Source: Holosporaceae bacterium 'Namur' | GTDB taxonomy: Bacteria; Pseudomonadota; Alphaproteobacteria; Rickettsiales; Midichloriaceae | Reading direction: 5' to 3' | DNA length: 64,000 bases | NCBI GenBank assembly: GCA_014116815.1 | Contig: JACGYV010000003.1 | Span: 46,354-110,353 of the forward strand | Shown here: piece by piece, positions 26,728 to 37,166 of the stretch | Layout of the letters: each line of letters starts with the position of its first letter | Numbering within the stretch: position 1 is the first letter of the stretch | Notes under the pieces: model-generated | What the model was told of the DNA's origin: nothing | The model's input: only the letters and a program-made list of their open reading frames with translations | The model's database searches: none | Position numbers and translations under genes: made by a program

Positions 26728-27927
26728 CTACTTAATGCCTCCGAAACTTGCATAAACGGGGCCGAATACCGAAATTGTGATCCAACCTAGTATTGCACCC
26801 ATAACCAGGGTAAGCGCGGGCTGTAAAAATGATACGATACCGTTTACGGCCTCGTTTACTTCCTGATCATAAAAGTGATTAACATTTTGTAATGAACCGT
26901 CTAAGTTACCGCTGTTTTCACCAACCTTAAACATTCTTACTACCAGAGAAGGGAATTGCCCGGTAGCTTTTAAAGCATTAGTAATTTTTTGGCCTTCCGA
27001 TACACCTGTTTTAGCAGCCTCTATACTTTCCTTAAGCACTTGATTTTGTACTACGCTGCCCGCAATGGTCAAGCATTCCAAAATACCCATCCCGCTTTTA
27101 TATGTTAACGCAAAGAAATGACAAAACCTGGAAATTTCAAGTTTCCTGACTACAAGACCGACGTACGGCAACTTTAATATTATCGCATCAACCTGATAAG
27201 CAACAGCAAGGGAAGCCCAACATAAAAACCTTATCAACCCGTAAAACACTATGGGCCCGCAAAACACTACATACCAGTAATTTACCACAAAATCGGAAGT
27301 TGCAATCAGTGCTCTGGTATAGAAAGGCAACGGTATATTTTGAGCCAACAAAAACACTGTTAATTTAGGTATAACATATACCATCATTATCATGATTACT
27401 CCCATTAGAAGGAAGAATAAGAATATCGGATACATAGTAGCTTTTTTTATCTTAGTTTTTATGTCTAAAATCCATTTTAAGTGGTGTTCCAAGTGTCCGA
27501 ATATTTCAGCAAAACTTCCGGTTTTTTCGCCGGCTGCAACAAGTGAAATAAAAACATTATCAAATATTTTAGAATGCTCCGCCATCGCAACTGATAACAA
27601 TTTCCCGCTTTTTAATGAATCATGTACATCCATCATAACATTTTTAATAGTTTGCGAATCGGAATCCTCCTTTAAATCTCCGATTGAATCTAATATAGGT
27701 ACGCCTGCTTTTTCCAATTGATGGAGATGAACGCAAATAAGTATTAAATCCTGTAAAGATGCTTTATTAAAAAAACTTACTCCCGAAGATTTTAACTCTT
27801 CGGCAGTTATCAAATCCAAGGATGATTGTTTTAGTTTGGCTTCAAGCTCCTGCTCATTTCTGGCGCTGATCTTACCTTTAACTACTTTGCCTTCTTCATT
27901 TAATGCTTTATAAGAATATAGCGCCAT
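26728..27927 (-). CDS. Type II secretion/type IV pilus inner-membrane protein, GspF/PilC family
   Basis: 399 residues with the two duplicated GspF domains. The start YSYKALNEEGKVVKGKI is typical, with membrane helices at ~165-190, ~217-240 and ~370-395, and a C-terminal repeat EAVNGIVSFLQPALTLVMGAILG. The protein is the platform on which the GspE ATPase drives pseudopilus or pilus assembly. Its ATG directly abuts the stop of the GspE-type gene, so they form one operon. No pseudopilin or secretin gene is present in the window. Confidence 0.93.
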   Translation of the reverse strand: MALYSYKALNEEGKVVKGKISARNEQELEAKLKQSSLDLITAEELKSSGVSFFNKASLQDLILICVHLHQLEKAGVPILDSIGDLKEDSDSQTIKNVMMDVHDSLKSGKLLSVAMAEHSKIFDNVFISLVAAGEKTGSFAEIFGHLEHHLKWILDIKTKIKKATMYPIFLFFLLMGVIMIMMVYVIPKLTVFLLAQNIPLPFYTRALIATSDFVVNYWYVVFCGPIVFYGLIRFLCWASLAVAYQVDAIILKLPYVGLVVRKLEISRFCHFFALTYKSGMGILECLTIAGSVVQNQVLKESIEAAKTGVSEGQKITNALKATGQFPSLVVRMFKVGENSGNLDGSLQNVNHFYDQEVNEAVNGIVSFLQPALTLVMGAILGWITISVFGPVYASFGGIK

Positions 27928-29817
27928 TTATTTCATCCTCTCCGTCATATCGACAGTACTGATTAACTCATCAATATCGATAGTTCCCTCTAATACTTTA
28001 TTAATTCCGTCCTGTGCCATAGCGATAAATCCGTTTTCCTTAGCATAGCTTAAAATTTGTTTACGGGAAGCTTCTCTGGAAATCATATCGTCAATCTCCT
28101 CATCTACGGCTAAGATCTCCATAATTGCTACCCTGCCTTTATACCCTGAATCATAGCATTTCGGGCAACCTTTATGTTTATAAAGCTTAGGCGAATTTTC
28201 TATGCTATACCCTAAAATTTTGCATTCAAACTCATTCGGGCTATATTCTTCCTTGCACTCGATACAAAGTTTTCTCGCAAGCCTTTGGGCAACCATGCAA
28301 ATAATTGTTCCGGCGAGTAATGAACCTTTTATTCCTAAATCCATTAACCTCGGAATAGCACCTACCGAATCATTAGTATGAAGAGTAGTAAACACCTGGT
28401 GCCCGGTCATCGCCGCTCTTATCGTCATTGAAGCAGTATCTTTATCCCTCACTTCCCCGACAAAAATTATATCCGGATCCTGACGCATCATTGACCTGAT
28501 ACCATCGGCAAAATTCATCCCCGTGCCTTCCCTAACCCCGCTTTGCCTTATTAAAGAAAGCTGATATTCTACTGGGTCTTCAAGAGTCATTATATTTACG
28601 TTGATGGAATTTATAAATGATAATATAGAATAAAGAGTGGTACTTTTACCGCTACCCGTAGGCCCGGTTACGATTATAATGCCTTCAGGGCGTTTTAAGA
28701 GGCGGTATAAAAGTTCTACATTATACTCGGAAAGTCCTAAATCTTTTAAAGAAACTAAAGCCTTAGCTTTATCTAATATCCTTGCCACAATATTTTCACC
28801 ATGAACCGTCGGCTGGGTTGAAACCCTAAAATCAACGGTTCTTCCCATTACAACATAAGAAATCCTTCCATCCTGAGGGCTTCTGGTTTCAGCTATATTC
28901 ATAGAAGAAAGAATTTTTATCCTTACTGCAATTGCCGACCAGTATTCCTTATGAAACGTAAGGATCTGCATTAGCTGACCGTCAATCCTATATCTCAACC
29001 TTACAAAGTTATTTTCAGGTTCCAGGTGAATATCCGATGCTCCTCTTCTTATTGCATCAAATAGGATTGCATCCACGAGTCTTACGGTCGGATTCAGATA
29101 GCCTTGGTCATCAGCTGATAAATTACGCCCCTTTTCAAGCTCAGCTTCTATCTCTTTTAAAATCCCCTCAACCTTCATTTCATATTCGTAGTATTGCTCA
29201 ATTACATCGTTGATTTGCGATTCATTAGCATACTGGGCAACTACTTGGATACGTTTGTCAAAAAACTTTTTTATCTGATCGAAAGCTACAATATTATAGA
29301 CATCGGTAGTCACTACGTGGAGTTTATCCCCATCTAAAGAGATCGGAAGGATCTTATATTGGGTAGCTATTGTTTTTGGAATTTTTCTGATTAAATCTAC
29401 GTCGAGAGCGGTTGCTTTCAAATCTAAAGTTTCTATACCCGACGATTCTGCAAAAACTTCAGCTAAAGCTGTTTCTGTTATAAAACCTAAGTCAATAAGT
29501 GTTTTTCCTAAGTCTTGTTTATCTTTAGCTTCTTTTTGCTGCTTTAAAGCAACTTGTAGCTGATCTTTAGAAATCAACCCTTTACTTAAAAGCGCCTCTT
29601 CTAAAGAAATAGTTACTTCCTTAAGATTCGAATCCGATGAATCGGGATAATTTAAATTTGGTATAAATTCATCACTTTCCGCAATATTAGTGCCATGCTC
29701 TTTGAGTATGCGCATTGCTTTTTCATTGATCTCTTCAATTGCAGCGTAAGTATTCTTTTTCTTCTGCTCAGGTGAAAATTCTTCATCACCCGGATGATTA
29801 TTGTATCCCATACCCAT
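27928..29817 (-). CDS. Type II secretion/type IV pilus assembly ATPase, GspE/PilB family
   Basis: 629 residues. The N-terminal MshEN-like region (~65-210) comes first, then the secretion ATPase core with Walker A GPTGSGKS (385-392), an Asp box (TLEDPVEYQL), Walker B IIFVGEVRD and a His box (TGHQVFTTLHTND). A tetracysteine zinc site follows (Cys518, 521, 551, 554). It powers pilus or pseudopilus assembly in the cytoplasm with the adjacent GspF protein. The first ~60 residues are a hydrophilic extension. Length and motifs are complete, so it should be active. Confidence 0.94.
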   Translation of the reverse strand: MGMGYNNHPGDEEFSPEQKKKNTYAAIEEINEKAMRILKEHGTNIAESDEFIPNLNYPDSSDSNLKEVTISLEEALLSKGLISKDQLQVALKQQKEAKDKQDLGKTLIDLGFITETALAEVFAESSGIETLDLKATALDVDLIRKIPKTIATQYKILPISLDGDKLHVVTTDVYNIVAFDQIKKFFDKRIQVVAQYANESQINDVIEQYYEYEMKVEGILKEIEAELEKGRNLSADDQGYLNPTVRLVDAILFDAIRRGASDIHLEPENNFVRLRYRIDGQLMQILTFHKEYWSAIAVRIKILSSMNIAETRSPQDGRISYVVMGRTVDFRVSTQPTVHGENIVARILDKAKALVSLKDLGLSEYNVELLYRLLKRPEGIIIVTGPTGSGKSTTLYSILSFINSINVNIMTLEDPVEYQLSLIRQSGVREGTGMNFADGIRSMMRQDPDIIFVGEVRDKDTASMTIRAAMTGHQVFTTLHTNDSVGAIPRLMDLGIKGSLLAGTIICMVAQRLARKLCIECKEEYSPNEFECKILGYSIENSPKLYKHKGCPKCYDSGYKGRVAIMEILAVDEEIDDMISREASRKQILSYAKENGFIAMAQDGINKVLEGTIDIDELISTVDMTERMK

Positions 29818-29936
29818 CTTATATTAACCCCTCCGAGAAACCCCTTCTCTAATTTTAAGTATAATATAAATTTAGCTCTTAAGTAAATAATAACTTCATA
29901 TATTACGTAGGCTACAATTAAATCAAGTAAAGTTTT

Positions 29937-30254
29937 TTAAAAATTATTAAATAGATTTTTTCTAATCTCAGCTGCCAGGGAAGTAAGCAACTGATTACCA
30001 CTTAAGTTAAAACTCGAAGCATTTTGAGAAGGGGAAGAATTTCTATTCGGGTTAAAAAAATTATTTACCTTACGTTGGTGCGACCTTTCCGAGATACTAA
30101 GAACCATTCTTTTAAGTTCCTGGTTTAATAATTTTGACTTTCTTTCCATACTCTTTTCAACATATTTTGTAATGTCCTTTTCTAATTTATGTATCGCGGC
30201 ATTTATATACCTTTGTGTTTCCAGCAAATGTTTATTTTTATTATTACTTTTCAT
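29937..30254 (-). CDS. Small hydrophilic protein of unknown function
   Basis: 105 residues, strongly basic and helical at the N-terminus (KHLLETQRYINAAIHKLEKDI), with an Asn/Ser-rich middle (NRNSSPSQNASS). There is no membrane helix, signal peptide or recognised motif. It lies between the GspE-type gene and truA on the same strand. Coding support comes only from length and codon use typical of the window. Confidence 0.5.
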   Translation of the reverse strand: MKSNNKNKHLLETQRYINAAIHKLEKDITKYVEKSMERKSKLLNQELKRMVLSISERSHQRKVNNFFNPNRNSSPSQNASSFNLSGNQLLTSLAAEIRKNLFNNF

Positions 30255-30331
30255 ATTTATCCCTTTTCTTCGGATAATATCCGCTTACCGGGTTATACGG
30301 AAGTCCTCTTCTAAATATTTATGTGCAAATT

Positions 30332-31081
30332 TTAGTATACCGCATTTTTAAAATATAAACCGTAAGGAGGTGCAGTCGAGCCGGCCGCAGTTCTATTCCT
30401 GGCTGCAATAATTTCCTTCATCTTTTCAACGTTCCATTCTCCCTTACCTATTTTTACCAGTGTCCCGACGATTATCCTTACTTGATTATGTAAAAATGAC
30501 GGTGCGGCAATGTTAATTAATACTTCATTACCGTTTTCTAAAATTTTAATTACATCTATAGATTTAATCGAAGTATCAGATTGACAATATACGGATCTAA
30601 AACTTGAGAGATCATGCTTACCGATCAAGAAATCGGCTGCTTTCTGCATATCTACTATATTCAGTTTTTTAATTACATACCACGCTTTATTATTATCCAA
30701 CGTTAAAGGAGAGCTTCTGTTAACTATTTTATAAATGTAGCATCTTTGCTTTGCATCAAATCTGGCGTGAAAATCGGAAGCTACTTGCTCAGCCTTGATA
30801 ATCGATACTAAATTAGGTTGCAGGAAATGATTTAGTGCATCTCTAATTTTATGCTGAGAGAATTCTTTTACCAGATCAAAGTGTGCAACTTGTGCATATG
30901 CATGAACTCCGGCATCGGTTCTTCCCGCACCGTAAACGGTAACATTCTCCATAGATAACTTATAAATACTTTCTTCTATAAGCCCTTGAACTGAGATACC
31001 CGTCTTTTGGCGTTGCCAACCGACCAGGCCGGTTCCGTCATACTCTATTGTAATTCTATACCGTTTCAATTTCACTACCAA
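30332..31081 (-). CDS. truA: tRNA pseudouridine(38-40) synthase
   Basis: 249 residues with YRITIEYDGTGLVGWQRQ at the start and the catalytic motif GAGRTDAGVHA (Asp56). The family block FLHNQVRIIVGTLVKIG is near the C-terminus. It converts uridines 38-40 in the anticodon arm to pseudouridine. The first codon is TTG (31081); a GTG at 31075 is an alternative start. Confidence 0.95.
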   Translation of the reverse strand: MVVKLKRYRITIEYDGTGLVGWQRQKTGISVQGLIEESIYKLSMENVTVYGAGRTDAGVHAYAQVAHFDLVKEFSQHKIRDALNHFLQPNLVSIIKAEQVASDFHARFDAKQRCYIYKIVNRSSPLTLDNNKAWYVIKKLNIVDMQKAADFLIGKHDLSSFRSVYCQSDTSIKSIDVIKILENGNEVLINIAAPSFLHNQVRIIVGTLVKIGKGEWNVEKMKEIIAARNRTAAGSTAPPYGLYFKNAVY

Positions 31082-31193
31082 ATTAATTTAATAAAATCAC
31101 TTTGTTAATTATTTAATATCTTCGCTTAAGATTATTTAGCAAAATTATTTACTTATATGAATAGAGAATATAGAATAATTATAAATTAAACGA

Positions 31194-33005
31194 GTGCTTA
31201 AAATGTTAGCTGAGTCAAACAATGCCGAGGGCATTAAGTTTGGCAGGTCGATTAGAGGATTAGATTGGAAGTTTGAAGAAGGTTGCGAAAGAACAATTAG
31301 AACTTTATGCCAAAAACTTAATATTAATGAGGTTTTGGCTAGAATACTTTATAATAGAGATGTAAAAACTGCCGAAGAAGCGGAAAACTTTTTAGACCCT
31401 AAACTTAAAAACTTAATCCACGATCCATTTGCCTTAAAAGATATGGATAAAGCATCTAAACGAATAATTGCCGCTATTAATAATAAAGAAAAAATTTGTG
31501 TTTTCGGCGACTATGATGTGGATGGTGCTACTTCAAGTGCGTTACTAAAAAGATTTTTTAGAGATTTAAATATTGAAATCGGTGTATATATACCGAACCG
31601 CCTCAAGGAAGGATATGGCCCCAATAAGTCGGCTTTCGACAAGCTGAAAGAGGAAGGTTACAGCTTAGTAATCACGGTAGATTGCGGAATAGTTTCCTTT
31701 GAACCGCTTAAACATGCAAAAGATATCGGGCTTGAAGTGATTATAGTTGACCACCATTTAGGGATAGAACAACTACCTGAAGCTGTAGCCGTAATTAACC
31801 CTAACAGATTTGATGAAGATTTTCCTTATAAATATATGGCTGCAGTCGGTGTAGCATTTATGGTAACGGTTGCTTTAAGAGCTAAACTGAGAGAAGAGGA
31901 TTGGTTTGTAAAAAATAATATAAAAGAGCCTGACTTACTTAAACTTTTAGATCTGGTTGCACTCGGCACCGTATGTGATGTTATGATATTAAAAGGAGTT
32001 AATAGAGCTTTTGTTACACAAGGTCTTAAGATTATCGCAAAACGCGATAATGTAGGGATTGCTACTTTAGCTAACCTGGTTAAACTTGATTCAGAACCGA
32101 AAGCCCACCATTTAGGTTATGTTTTCGGCCCCCGTATCAATGCGGGGGGCAGAGTCGGTGAAGGTATCCTGGGAACTTACCTTCTTTCTACCGAATGCCC
32201 CAAAGAAGCATATAATATTGCAATGCAGCTGGAAAAATATAATGAAGAAAGGCGCTCCATCGAGATAAAAGCTTTAGAAGAAGCTATTGAACAGATTGAA
32301 AAAAATCGGCTTTATAATAATTCAATTATGCTGGTACAAAGCAAGGATTGGCATATCGGAATTCTCGGAATTCTCGCAAGTAAATTAAAAGAAAAATATT
32401 CCAGACCCGCCGGCGTGATGGTAATAAAAGAAGATACTGCTAAAGGCTCGGCACGTTCGATCACAGGCCTTGATTTAGGCAGGGCGCTGGCAAGCGCTAA
32501 AACTGAAGGTTTACTCCTTGAAGGCGGTGGTCATGCTATGGCCGGCGGGTTTACCGTTGAAATTTCTAAAATGCAACCGTTTTGTGATTATCTGATTAAT
32601 AAATTAAATATAGGTACGGAACCTTTCATTAAAGCAAAGGAATTACATATTGATCATGTTCTTTCCGTTGCTTCCGTGAACCATAAATTGATTGAAGATA
32701 TCAACATAGCCGCACCTTACGGCAGCGGCAATCCGGCGCCTAAATTTGCTCTTCATGACGTCATCATAACCCGTGCTCTTATAGTCGGTGGCTATCATGT
32801 TATGGTTATTGTTACCGATAAAAAAACCGACAGGGGCAATAAAGTACAGAAATGTATTTTATTTAAAGGCTCAGAGACGGACTTAGGACAATTTCTACTA
32901 AATAGTACCGGCAAAAAAATTAATATTGCCGGTACTATCCAAGCGAGTAGCTTTGATAAAAATAAAATTGATTTTATTATAGAAGATGCAGCTGTAAATG
33001 AATAA
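31194..33005 (+). CDS. recJ: Single-stranded-DNA-specific 5'-3' exonuclease RecJ
   Basis: 603 residues, DHH-family phosphoesterase. Motif CVFGDYDVDGATSSALL (~105) and DHH-type motif IVDHHLG (~187) bind the metals. The DHHA1 region GGGHAMAGGF (~450) and an OB-fold C-terminus follow. It trims 5' ends in recombination and mismatch repair. Start is GTG 31194, or ATG 31203 nine bases later. It overlaps gpsA by 8 bases, so both are probably cotranscribed. Confidence 0.95.
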   Translation: MLKMLAESNNAEGIKFGRSIRGLDWKFEEGCERTIRTLCQKLNINEVLARILYNRDVKTAEEAENFLDPKLKNLIHDPFALKDMDKASKRIIAAINNKEKICVFGDYDVDGATSSALLKRFFRDLNIEIGVYIPNRLKEGYGPNKSAFDKLKEEGYSLVITVDCGIVSFEPLKHAKDIGLEVIIVDHHLGIEQLPEAVAVINPNRFDEDFPYKYMAAVGVAFMVTVALRAKLREEDWFVKNNIKEPDLLKLLDLVALGTVCDVMILKGVNRAFVTQGLKIIAKRDNVGIATLANLVKLDSEPKAHHLGYVFGPRINAGGRVGEGILGTYLLSTECPKEAYNIAMQLEKYNEERRSIEIKALEEAIEQIEKNRLYNNSIMLVQSKDWHIGILGILASKLKEKYSRPAGVMVIKEDTAKGSARSITGLDLGRALASAKTEGLLLEGGGHAMAGGFTVEISKMQPFCDYLINKLNIGTEPFIKAKELHIDHVLSVASVNHKLIEDINIAAPYGSGNPAPKFALHDVIITRALIVGGYHVMVIVTDKKTDRGNKVQKCILFKGSETDLGQFLLNSTGKKINIAGTIQASSFDKNKIDFIIEDAAVNE

Positions 33006-33999
33006 AGGCTTTAAAAATATTTTAATTATCGGTGATGGAGCATGGGGTACCGCCTTAGCCGTTACTGCGGCAAATAATATAGAGAACGTAATTATATACA
33101 GCCGGGACTTAAATGTAGTTGATTCAATTAACAAGAATAATATTAACCCGAAAAGCTTCCCTTCCATAAAGTTACCCGCTAACATAGCAGCAACCGATGA
33201 GCCTGCTTCTTTTAAAAATGCGGAGTTAATTTTAATTGCTATTCCCGCTCAGGTTTTAAGAAAATTTTTATCGGATTTCAAAGAATATATTTCAAATAAT
33301 ATTCCTATAGTCATCTGTGCTAAGGGCATAGAAAACGACACATTAAATTTAATGAGCGAAGTATGTAGGCAAATCATACCTCAGAACATTATTGCTATTC
33401 TTTCAGGGCCTAACTTTGCCAGTGAAATTGCCGTAAAAAAACTCTCGGCATCTCTTATTGCCTGCGAGCATGAGGAGATTGGAATTAGTATCGTTCGTGC
33501 GCTTAGTAACCCTACGTTCAGATGTTATTACTCAAATGATATTATAGGCGTACAAATTGCCGGAGCTGCAAAAAACGTGATTGCTATCGCGGCAGGCATT
33601 CTTGAAGGCTTAAATTTAGGAGAGAATGCCAAAGCAGCATTAGTTACTCGCGGATTAAATGAAATAACCCGTTTATCAACTGCGCTTAACGGCAACCTTG
33701 AAACTTCATTCGGTTTAGCGGGTATAGGGGATTTAATTTTAACCTGCGGCAGCAGAACTTCACGTAATATGAGTTTAGGGTTTATGCTTGCAAGCGGCAA
33801 ACCGATCGGCGAAATCTTAAATGAAAACGGGACTTATGAAGGGTACCCTACCTCACTCTCAATTAACGCATTATGCGAAAAATTAAACTTGGATTTACCG
33901 ATTTTTAAGGCGGTATATAGGGTTCTTTACCAAGGAAGCAACATAGAAAAAGAAATTGATTTACTGGTTAACCGCCCGCTTAAAGCCGAGAAGTTTTAA
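32998..33999 (+). CDS. gpsA: Glycerol-3-phosphate dehydrogenase [NAD(P)+]
   Basis: 333 residues with the nucleotide-binding motif LIIGDGAWGTALA (10-17; the usual N is D) and the substrate-domain lysine in AGAAKNVIAIAAG. The block GLAGIGDLILTCGS is also present. It reduces dihydroxyacetone phosphate to sn-glycerol-3-phosphate for phospholipid synthesis. Its ATG lies inside the last codons of recJ. Confidence 0.96.
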   Translation: MNKGFKNILIIGDGAWGTALAVTAANNIENVIIYSRDLNVVDSINKNNINPKSFPSIKLPANIAATDEPASFKNAELILIAIPAQVLRKFLSDFKEYISNNIPIVICAKGIENDTLNLMSEVCRQIIPQNIIAILSGPNFASEIAVKKLSASLIACEHEEIGISIVRALSNPTFRCYYSNDIIGVQIAGAAKNVIAIAAGILEGLNLGENAKAALVTRGLNEITRLSTALNGNLETSFGLAGIGDLILTCGSRTSRNMSLGFMLASGKPIGEILNENGTYEGYPTSLSINALCEKLNLDLPIFKAVYRVLYQGSNIEKEIDLLVNRPLKAEKF

Positions 34000-34065
34000 A
34001 TAATCCTACTTTAACTTTAGGCTTATTTTTCACTGGACTATAATAATATAAAAAATATTCAGCGA

Positions 34066-34106
34066 GGCGCTTAACGGCATTAAAGCCTTAACTTTTACCA
34101 AGCGCC
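34066..34106. other. Inverted repeat between convergent gpsA and hemA
   Basis: GGCGCTT (34066-34072) pairs with AAGCGCC (34100-34106). A smaller inner hairpin GGCATTAAAGCC lies inside. There is no T-run on either side. It may be a shared 3'-end structure for both transcripts. Confidence 0.45.
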
Positions 34107-34169
34107 CGGATAATGAAAAAGGAAAACCTGATACACATAGAGGAATATAGCAAAGTATATTACATAAAG

Positions 34170-35378
34170 TTATGCGGCTACAGACAGTTCAAACTGCTTG
34201 AATACAGCGGATAATGCGCTCACCAATTCATCCGCCATCTGCTCGGTATGGAACGGGGTTGGGGTAATTCTCAACCTTTCTTTACCTTTCGGTACGGTCG
34301 GGAAATTAATGTGCTGAACATATAATCCGTAATCTTCAAGCAACCTGGTTGATATCATTTTTGATAAAACCGGGTCTCCGATATGAACAGGAATTATATG
34401 AGTTTGATTTTGATAATATTGTATTTTAACCTTATCAAGCTTCTCTTTTAACTTACTTACTACTTCCTGATGCTTCCTACGCTCCGTATCCGAATTCTTT
34501 AGGTGCCTTATACTTTGAGCAGCAGCGGCAGCAACCGCAGGCGGAAGCGCAGTAGTAAAAATAAATCCGGGCGCATAGCTTCTTATTGCATCAATAATTA
34601 CTTTTTTTCCTGCGATATACCCGCCGATTACCCCGTAAGCTTTTGCCATGGTGCCTTGAATAATATCAACTCTATCCATCACCCCCTGCATTTTGGCGAT
34701 TCCTGCTCCCCTCTCCCCGTATAATCCGACTGAATGGACTTCATCAATATAAGTGAGTGCATTATACTTTGCTGCAAGATCGCAAATCTCTTTAACGGGC
34801 GCAATATCACCGAGCATCGAATAAACCGATTCGAACAGAATTAGTTTCGGGCGCCGAATCTGGATTTCTTTTAAGCTCTTTTCCAGATCTTCAAGATCAT
34901 TATGTTTAAATACTTTCTTCTCAGCTCTACCGTCTTTAACTCCGTGTATCATGGAAGCATGATTAGCTTCATCCGAAAACATAACTACATCGGGTAAAAT
35001 TTTAGTAAGTGTTGAAAGCGTCGCCTGATTTGCCACATAGCCGGAAGTAAAAACTAAAGCCATTTCCTTTTCATGCAACTCGGATAGTTCTCTTTCAAGC
35101 TCAACTATAGGCATACTGTTTCCGGAAATGTTCCTGGTGCCTCCGGCACCTACACCCATAACTTTTGCCGTTTCCACCATTGCTTCAACAACTTTAGGGT
35201 GGCGGCTCATACCTAAATAATCATTGCTACACCATACGGTTATCATTTTATTCAGCCGTGGACAAAATGCTTTAGGTGACGAGTTTTCCGAATATTTTAT
35301 CTCGGTAAATACTCTGTATCTCCCTTCGTCTTTCACCTTATCCAAGGCTTGCTGAAAAATTTCTAAATACTGCGGCAT
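34170..35378 (-). CDS. hemA: 5-aminolevulinate synthase
   Basis: 402 residues, PLP enzyme of the alpha-oxoamine synthase family. [13 protein letters not shown] at the N-terminus, [18 protein letters not shown] (cofactor Asp212) and the Schiff-base lysine in [11 protein letters not shown] (Lys246) are all present. It condenses glycine with succinyl-CoA, the committed step of haem synthesis in alphaproteobacteria (Shemin pathway). The presence of this form supports an alphaproteobacterial origin. No strong ribosome site precedes the ATG. Confidence 0.96.
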   Translation of the reverse strand: MPQYLEIFQQALDKVKDEGRYRVFTEIKYSENSSPKAFCPRLNKMITVWCSNDYLGMSRHPKVVEAMVETAKVMGVGAGGTRNISGNSMPIVELERELSELHEKEMALVFTSGYVANQATLSTLTKILPDVVMFSDEANHASMIHGVKDGRAEKKVFKHNDLEDLEKSLKEIQIRRPKLILFESVYSMLGDIAPVKEICDLAAKYNALTYIDEVHSVGLYGERGAGIAKMQGVMDRVDIIQGTMAKAYGVIGGYIAGKKVIIDAIRSYAPGFIFTTALPPAVAAAAAQSIRHLKNSDTERRKHQEVVSKLKEKLDKVKIQYYQNQTHIIPVHIGDPVLSKMISTRLLEDYGLYVQHINFPTVPKGKERLRITPTPFHTEQMADELVSALSAVFKQFELSVAA

Positions 35379-35386
35379 AATATCAT

Positions 35387-35429
35387 AAAATAAAAGAGGC
35401 AGGAAAACACTAACACATTTTCCCGCCTC
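35387..35429 (-). terminator. Terminator of the small membrane-protein gene
   Basis: On the minus strand GAGGCGGGAAAA pairs with TTTTCCTGCCTC (one mismatch), followed by TTTTATTTTAT. It starts 23 bases after the stop at 35453. Confidence 0.8.
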
Positions 35430-35452
35430 ATGAAATCAAAAAATAACTTTTA

Positions 35453-35740
35453 TTACTCTTTTGTTACAGAAACCTTTACAGCTTTCTTTTGAGAGATTTT
35501 AAATGCCACAAAAGCCAAAGTTGCAGCATAACCGAAACATGGGTCTAAAAGTTGAATACCGTGATGGTGTTCAAATGCACCCGCTAAAATCCCGATAGAA
35601 GATAATACCAGCATAGCTATGTTTATTTTAGCATTTTCTAAATTTTTACCCAGTAGTGATGCTAATTTTGGAGCAACTGCAAGCGCAAGAATTGCTGCAA
35701 GAGGTGCTACATGAAGAAAATTAATTATTGTTTCGAACAT
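35453..35740 (-). CDS. Small membrane protein of unknown function
   Basis: 95 residues with three hydrophobic segments (PLAAILALAVAPKLASLLG, INIAMLVLSSIGILAGAF, FGYAATLAFVAFKIS), a FEHHHG turn between them and a basic tail. The open frame continues upstream to 35827, but a strong AAGGAG lies 8 bases before the ATG at 35740, which settles the start. Not recognised as a known family. Confidence 0.7.
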   Translation of the reverse strand: MFETIINFLHVAPLAAILALAVAPKLASLLGKNLENAKINIAMLVLSSIGILAGAFEHHHGIQLLDPCFGYAATLAFVAFKISQKKAVKVSVTKE

Positions 35741-35905
35741 ATTATGGTCTCCTTGATTAAGTATGTGTATATTTAATATAAATCTGTCTAATGCGCAATT
35801 ATATATTATTAAAATATATTGGCTCATTTATAATTTCAACCTTTGCTTTGATAAATTTTACAGTTAGTGCTATTATACCAGGCACAAAAATGATTTTATT
35901 TGTAT

Positions 35906-37156
35906 ATGACTTTATTACAACCCATTCGCGGCACCCATGATATAATGAGTGCAGATGTTAAATTACATAAACATATAACCGAAACTTCATATAAAATTGC
36001 GCACAGTTATGGTTATGAAGAGATTCAAACGCCTATATTTGAAAGAAGCGAAGTATTTCATAGAACTTTGGGTGATACTTCCGATATCGTTAGCAAAGAA
36101 ACCTATACTTTTATTGATAGGGATAAAACGAGCATAACTTTAAGACCGGAATTTACCGCTGGAATTGCAAGAAGTATAATTTCAAATGGATTGACTCAAA
36201 ATTTACCGCAAAAGCTTTTCTCGACGGGAGCCCTATTTCGTCATGAACGTCCGCAAAAATGTCGTTACCGGCAATTTCATCAGATTAATTTTGAATATAT
36301 AGGGGCTAAAACTACTTATTCCGATATAGAAACCATTGCTCTTGCCGCAGAAGTTTTAAACAAACTCGGCTTTAATGATGAAATAACTCTTGAGATCAAT
36401 ACTTTGGGTGACCTTGCAAGCAGAGCCGAATATAAAAAAGCTTTGGTTGCATATTTCAGCAAATATAAAGGCATACTTTCTTTTGACAGTTTACAAAGAC
36501 TTGAGAAAAATCCGCTTCGGATATTAGATACTAAAGACGAAGAAGATAAAAAGATTGTTGCAGATGCTCCACTCCTTTTAGATTATCTTAATGATGAATC
36601 TAAGGAGTATTACTACAAGCTGCTGGATGGAATTAAAAAATTGGGTATTAATTATAAAGAAAACCCTAAGATAGTTCGGGGAATGGATTATTATACTCAT
36701 ACCGTATTTGAATTCACTACTACCGAACTCGGCAGCCAAGGCACCGTTCTTGCCGGCGGCAGATATGACGGCTTGGTTGAAATCATGGGAGGGCCTTCAA
36801 TTCCTGCAATAGGCTTTGCAGCAGGGATTGAACGCTTAGCTGAACTTATGAAGCTTAAAGATTTTAATTTGCCTATTGATAAGAATTTTTGCTTTATTGC
36901 AATTGGCGAGGTTGCCGAACAAAATGCTTATGTTTTACTAAATAATTTGAGGAAATCCGGTTTCAGAGTATTTACGGAGTACAGCGGCAATATTTTTAAA
37001 AAATTAAAAAAAGCCAACTCGGTAAATGCGGTAGCTACTCTTATTTTCGGAGATGAAGAATGCGAAAAGAACATAATAAAAGTTAAAAATATGATTTCAG
37101 GAGTTGAAGAAACAATTCCTTTGGATAAACTAAATCAATATCTAGGAAATTTTTAG
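35906..37156 (+). CDS. hisS: Histidine--tRNA ligase
   Basis: Class II synthetase with motif 1 region LLQPIRGTHDIMS and YEEIQTPIFERSEVF, motif 2 FRHERPQKCRYRQFHQ, His-A RGMDYYTHTVFEF and motif 3 AIGFAAGIERLAELM. A C-terminal anticodon-binding domain follows. Length ~416 aa. The frame could begin with TTG 35900, but ATG 35906 matches the family start better. Only 10 bases separate it from mipZ. Confidence 0.96.
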   Translation: MTLLQPIRGTHDIMSADVKLHKHITETSYKIAHSYGYEEIQTPIFERSEVFHRTLGDTSDIVSKETYTFIDRDKTSITLRPEFTAGIARSIISNGLTQNLPQKLFSTGALFRHERPQKCRYRQFHQINFEYIGAKTTYSDIETIALAAEVLNKLGFNDEITLEINTLGDLASRAEYKKALVAYFSKYKGILSFDSLQRLEKNPLRILDTKDEEDKKIVADAPLLLDYLNDESKEYYYKLLDGIKKLGINYKENPKIVRGMDYYTHTVFEFTTTELGSQGTVLAGGRYDGLVEIMGGPSIPAIGFAAGIERLAELMKLKDFNLPIDKNFCFIAIGEVAEQNAYVLLNNLRKSGFRVFTEYSGNIFKKLKKANSVNAVATLIFGDEECEKNIIKVKNMISGVEETIPLDKLNQYLGNF

Positions 37157-37166
37157 GAGAAATAGG

